Source of the DNA: Lactococcus formosensis
GTDB lineage: Bacteria; Bacillota; Bacilli; Lactobacillales; Streptococcaceae
Direction of reading: 5' to 3'
NCBI RefSeq assembly: GCF_018403745.1
Contig: NZ_BOVP01000004.1
Location: 186,001 to 250,000, forward strand
DNA: 64,000 nucleotides
This document shows, one piece after another, positions 63,889-64,000 of this stretch; position 1 is the first letter of the stretch, and each line of letters starts with the position of its first letter. The notes beneath the pieces are model-generated. The model ran no database searches. It worked only from the letters and a program-made list of their open reading frames with translations, and had not been told where the DNA came from. A program made the position numbers and the translations under genes.

Positions 63889-64000
63889 TAGCTACCCACC
63901 TTTCTTTCTCTTGTCACTAACATAATAATCATCATCGCAAAAACTAAGATGATGGCAATGGTTGAACCCATGCCCCAGTTTTGGGTGGTGAGGAAATGTT
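63888..64000 (-). CDS. potB: Spermidine/putrescine permease subunit, 3' end
   Basis: Only the last about 37 codons are inside the window: a C-terminal helix (WGMGSTIAIILVFAMMIIMLV) and RERKVGS, then TAA. Its position just before potC identifies it as potB. Confidence 0.8.
   Translation of the reverse strand, partial: HFLTTQNWGMGSTIAIILVFAMMIIMLVTRERKVGS

Noticed and set aside
1..64000. tRNA, rRNA or CRISPR arrays
   Set aside because: No cloverleaf, rRNA or regularly spaced repeat was recognised in reading the window.

Overview
The window reads as a Lactococcus chromosome: low GC, and many hallmarks of the genus. These are a folB-folKE-folP-nudix-folC folate cluster with a FolK-FolE fusion, a malolactic mleS-mleP pair with a divergent LysR gene, an FNR-like Flp regulator, Rex, a RacE-RdgB fusion and the xerD-like/scpA/scpB/rluB block. 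The species cannot be fixed from sequence alone; nothing compels L. lactis, and a relative such as the L. garvieae group is possible. Most genes lie on the minus strand, and most of the window is core housekeeping.

Region by region. 0-4.5 kb: a metal and redox island (P-type metal ATPase, HMA metallochaperone, Dps-like ferritin, Flp regulator, an incomplete unknown gene); two of its promoters carry perfect FNR boxes at identical spacing. 4.6-7.8 kb: two adjacent DUF262 genes, one with a DUF1524 HNH domain, a probable defence module. 8-9.4 kb: an rRNA methyltransferase. 9.5-21.5 kb: a seven-gene carbohydrate operon (GH3, PTS IIC, ROK kinase, GH1, esterase, DUF4091, acyltransferase-domain protein), then a membrane-anchored esterase and an AraC-type activator. 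21.5-26.2 kb: nif3, trmK, nth, dnaD, an aldo/keto reductase and msrB. 26.3-27.5 kb: an Rgg regulator facing a palindrome and a short ORF. 27.5-31.5 kb: malolactic genes. 31.6-35.3 kb: rex, a radC remnant, glmS and a deoxynucleoside kinase. 35.3-42.3 kb: folate genes, engB, clpX and dfrA. 42.8-45.6 kb: trmL and the guanine-riboswitch-controlled xpt-pbuX operon. 45.6-51 kb: rluB, scpB, scpA, a xerD-like gene, a CBS protein, a phosphodiesterase, racE-rdgB and yneF. 51-58.5 kb: ilvE, mscS, rnhB, rbgA, decayed small genes and a Ca-type P-ATPase behind a very long terminator hairpin. 58.9-59.5 kb: a secreted Cpl-7/transglycosylase protein with a long structured leader. 59.7-62 kb: a gene-poor stretch with several small-RNA candidates. 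62-64 kb: potD, potC and the end of potB.

The least explained elements are RNAs and regulatory regions: a pseudoknot-capable leader before the secreted transglycosylase; a probable CcpA-controlled small RNA at about 60.5 kb, with two or more further small RNAs nearby; the hairpin in front of the Ca-ATPase; and structured leaders at dfrA and trmL. The most interesting protein-coding candidates are the DUF262 pair and the DUF4091/acyltransferase glycoside operon. All functional statements rest on motifs read by eye; no database search was possible.
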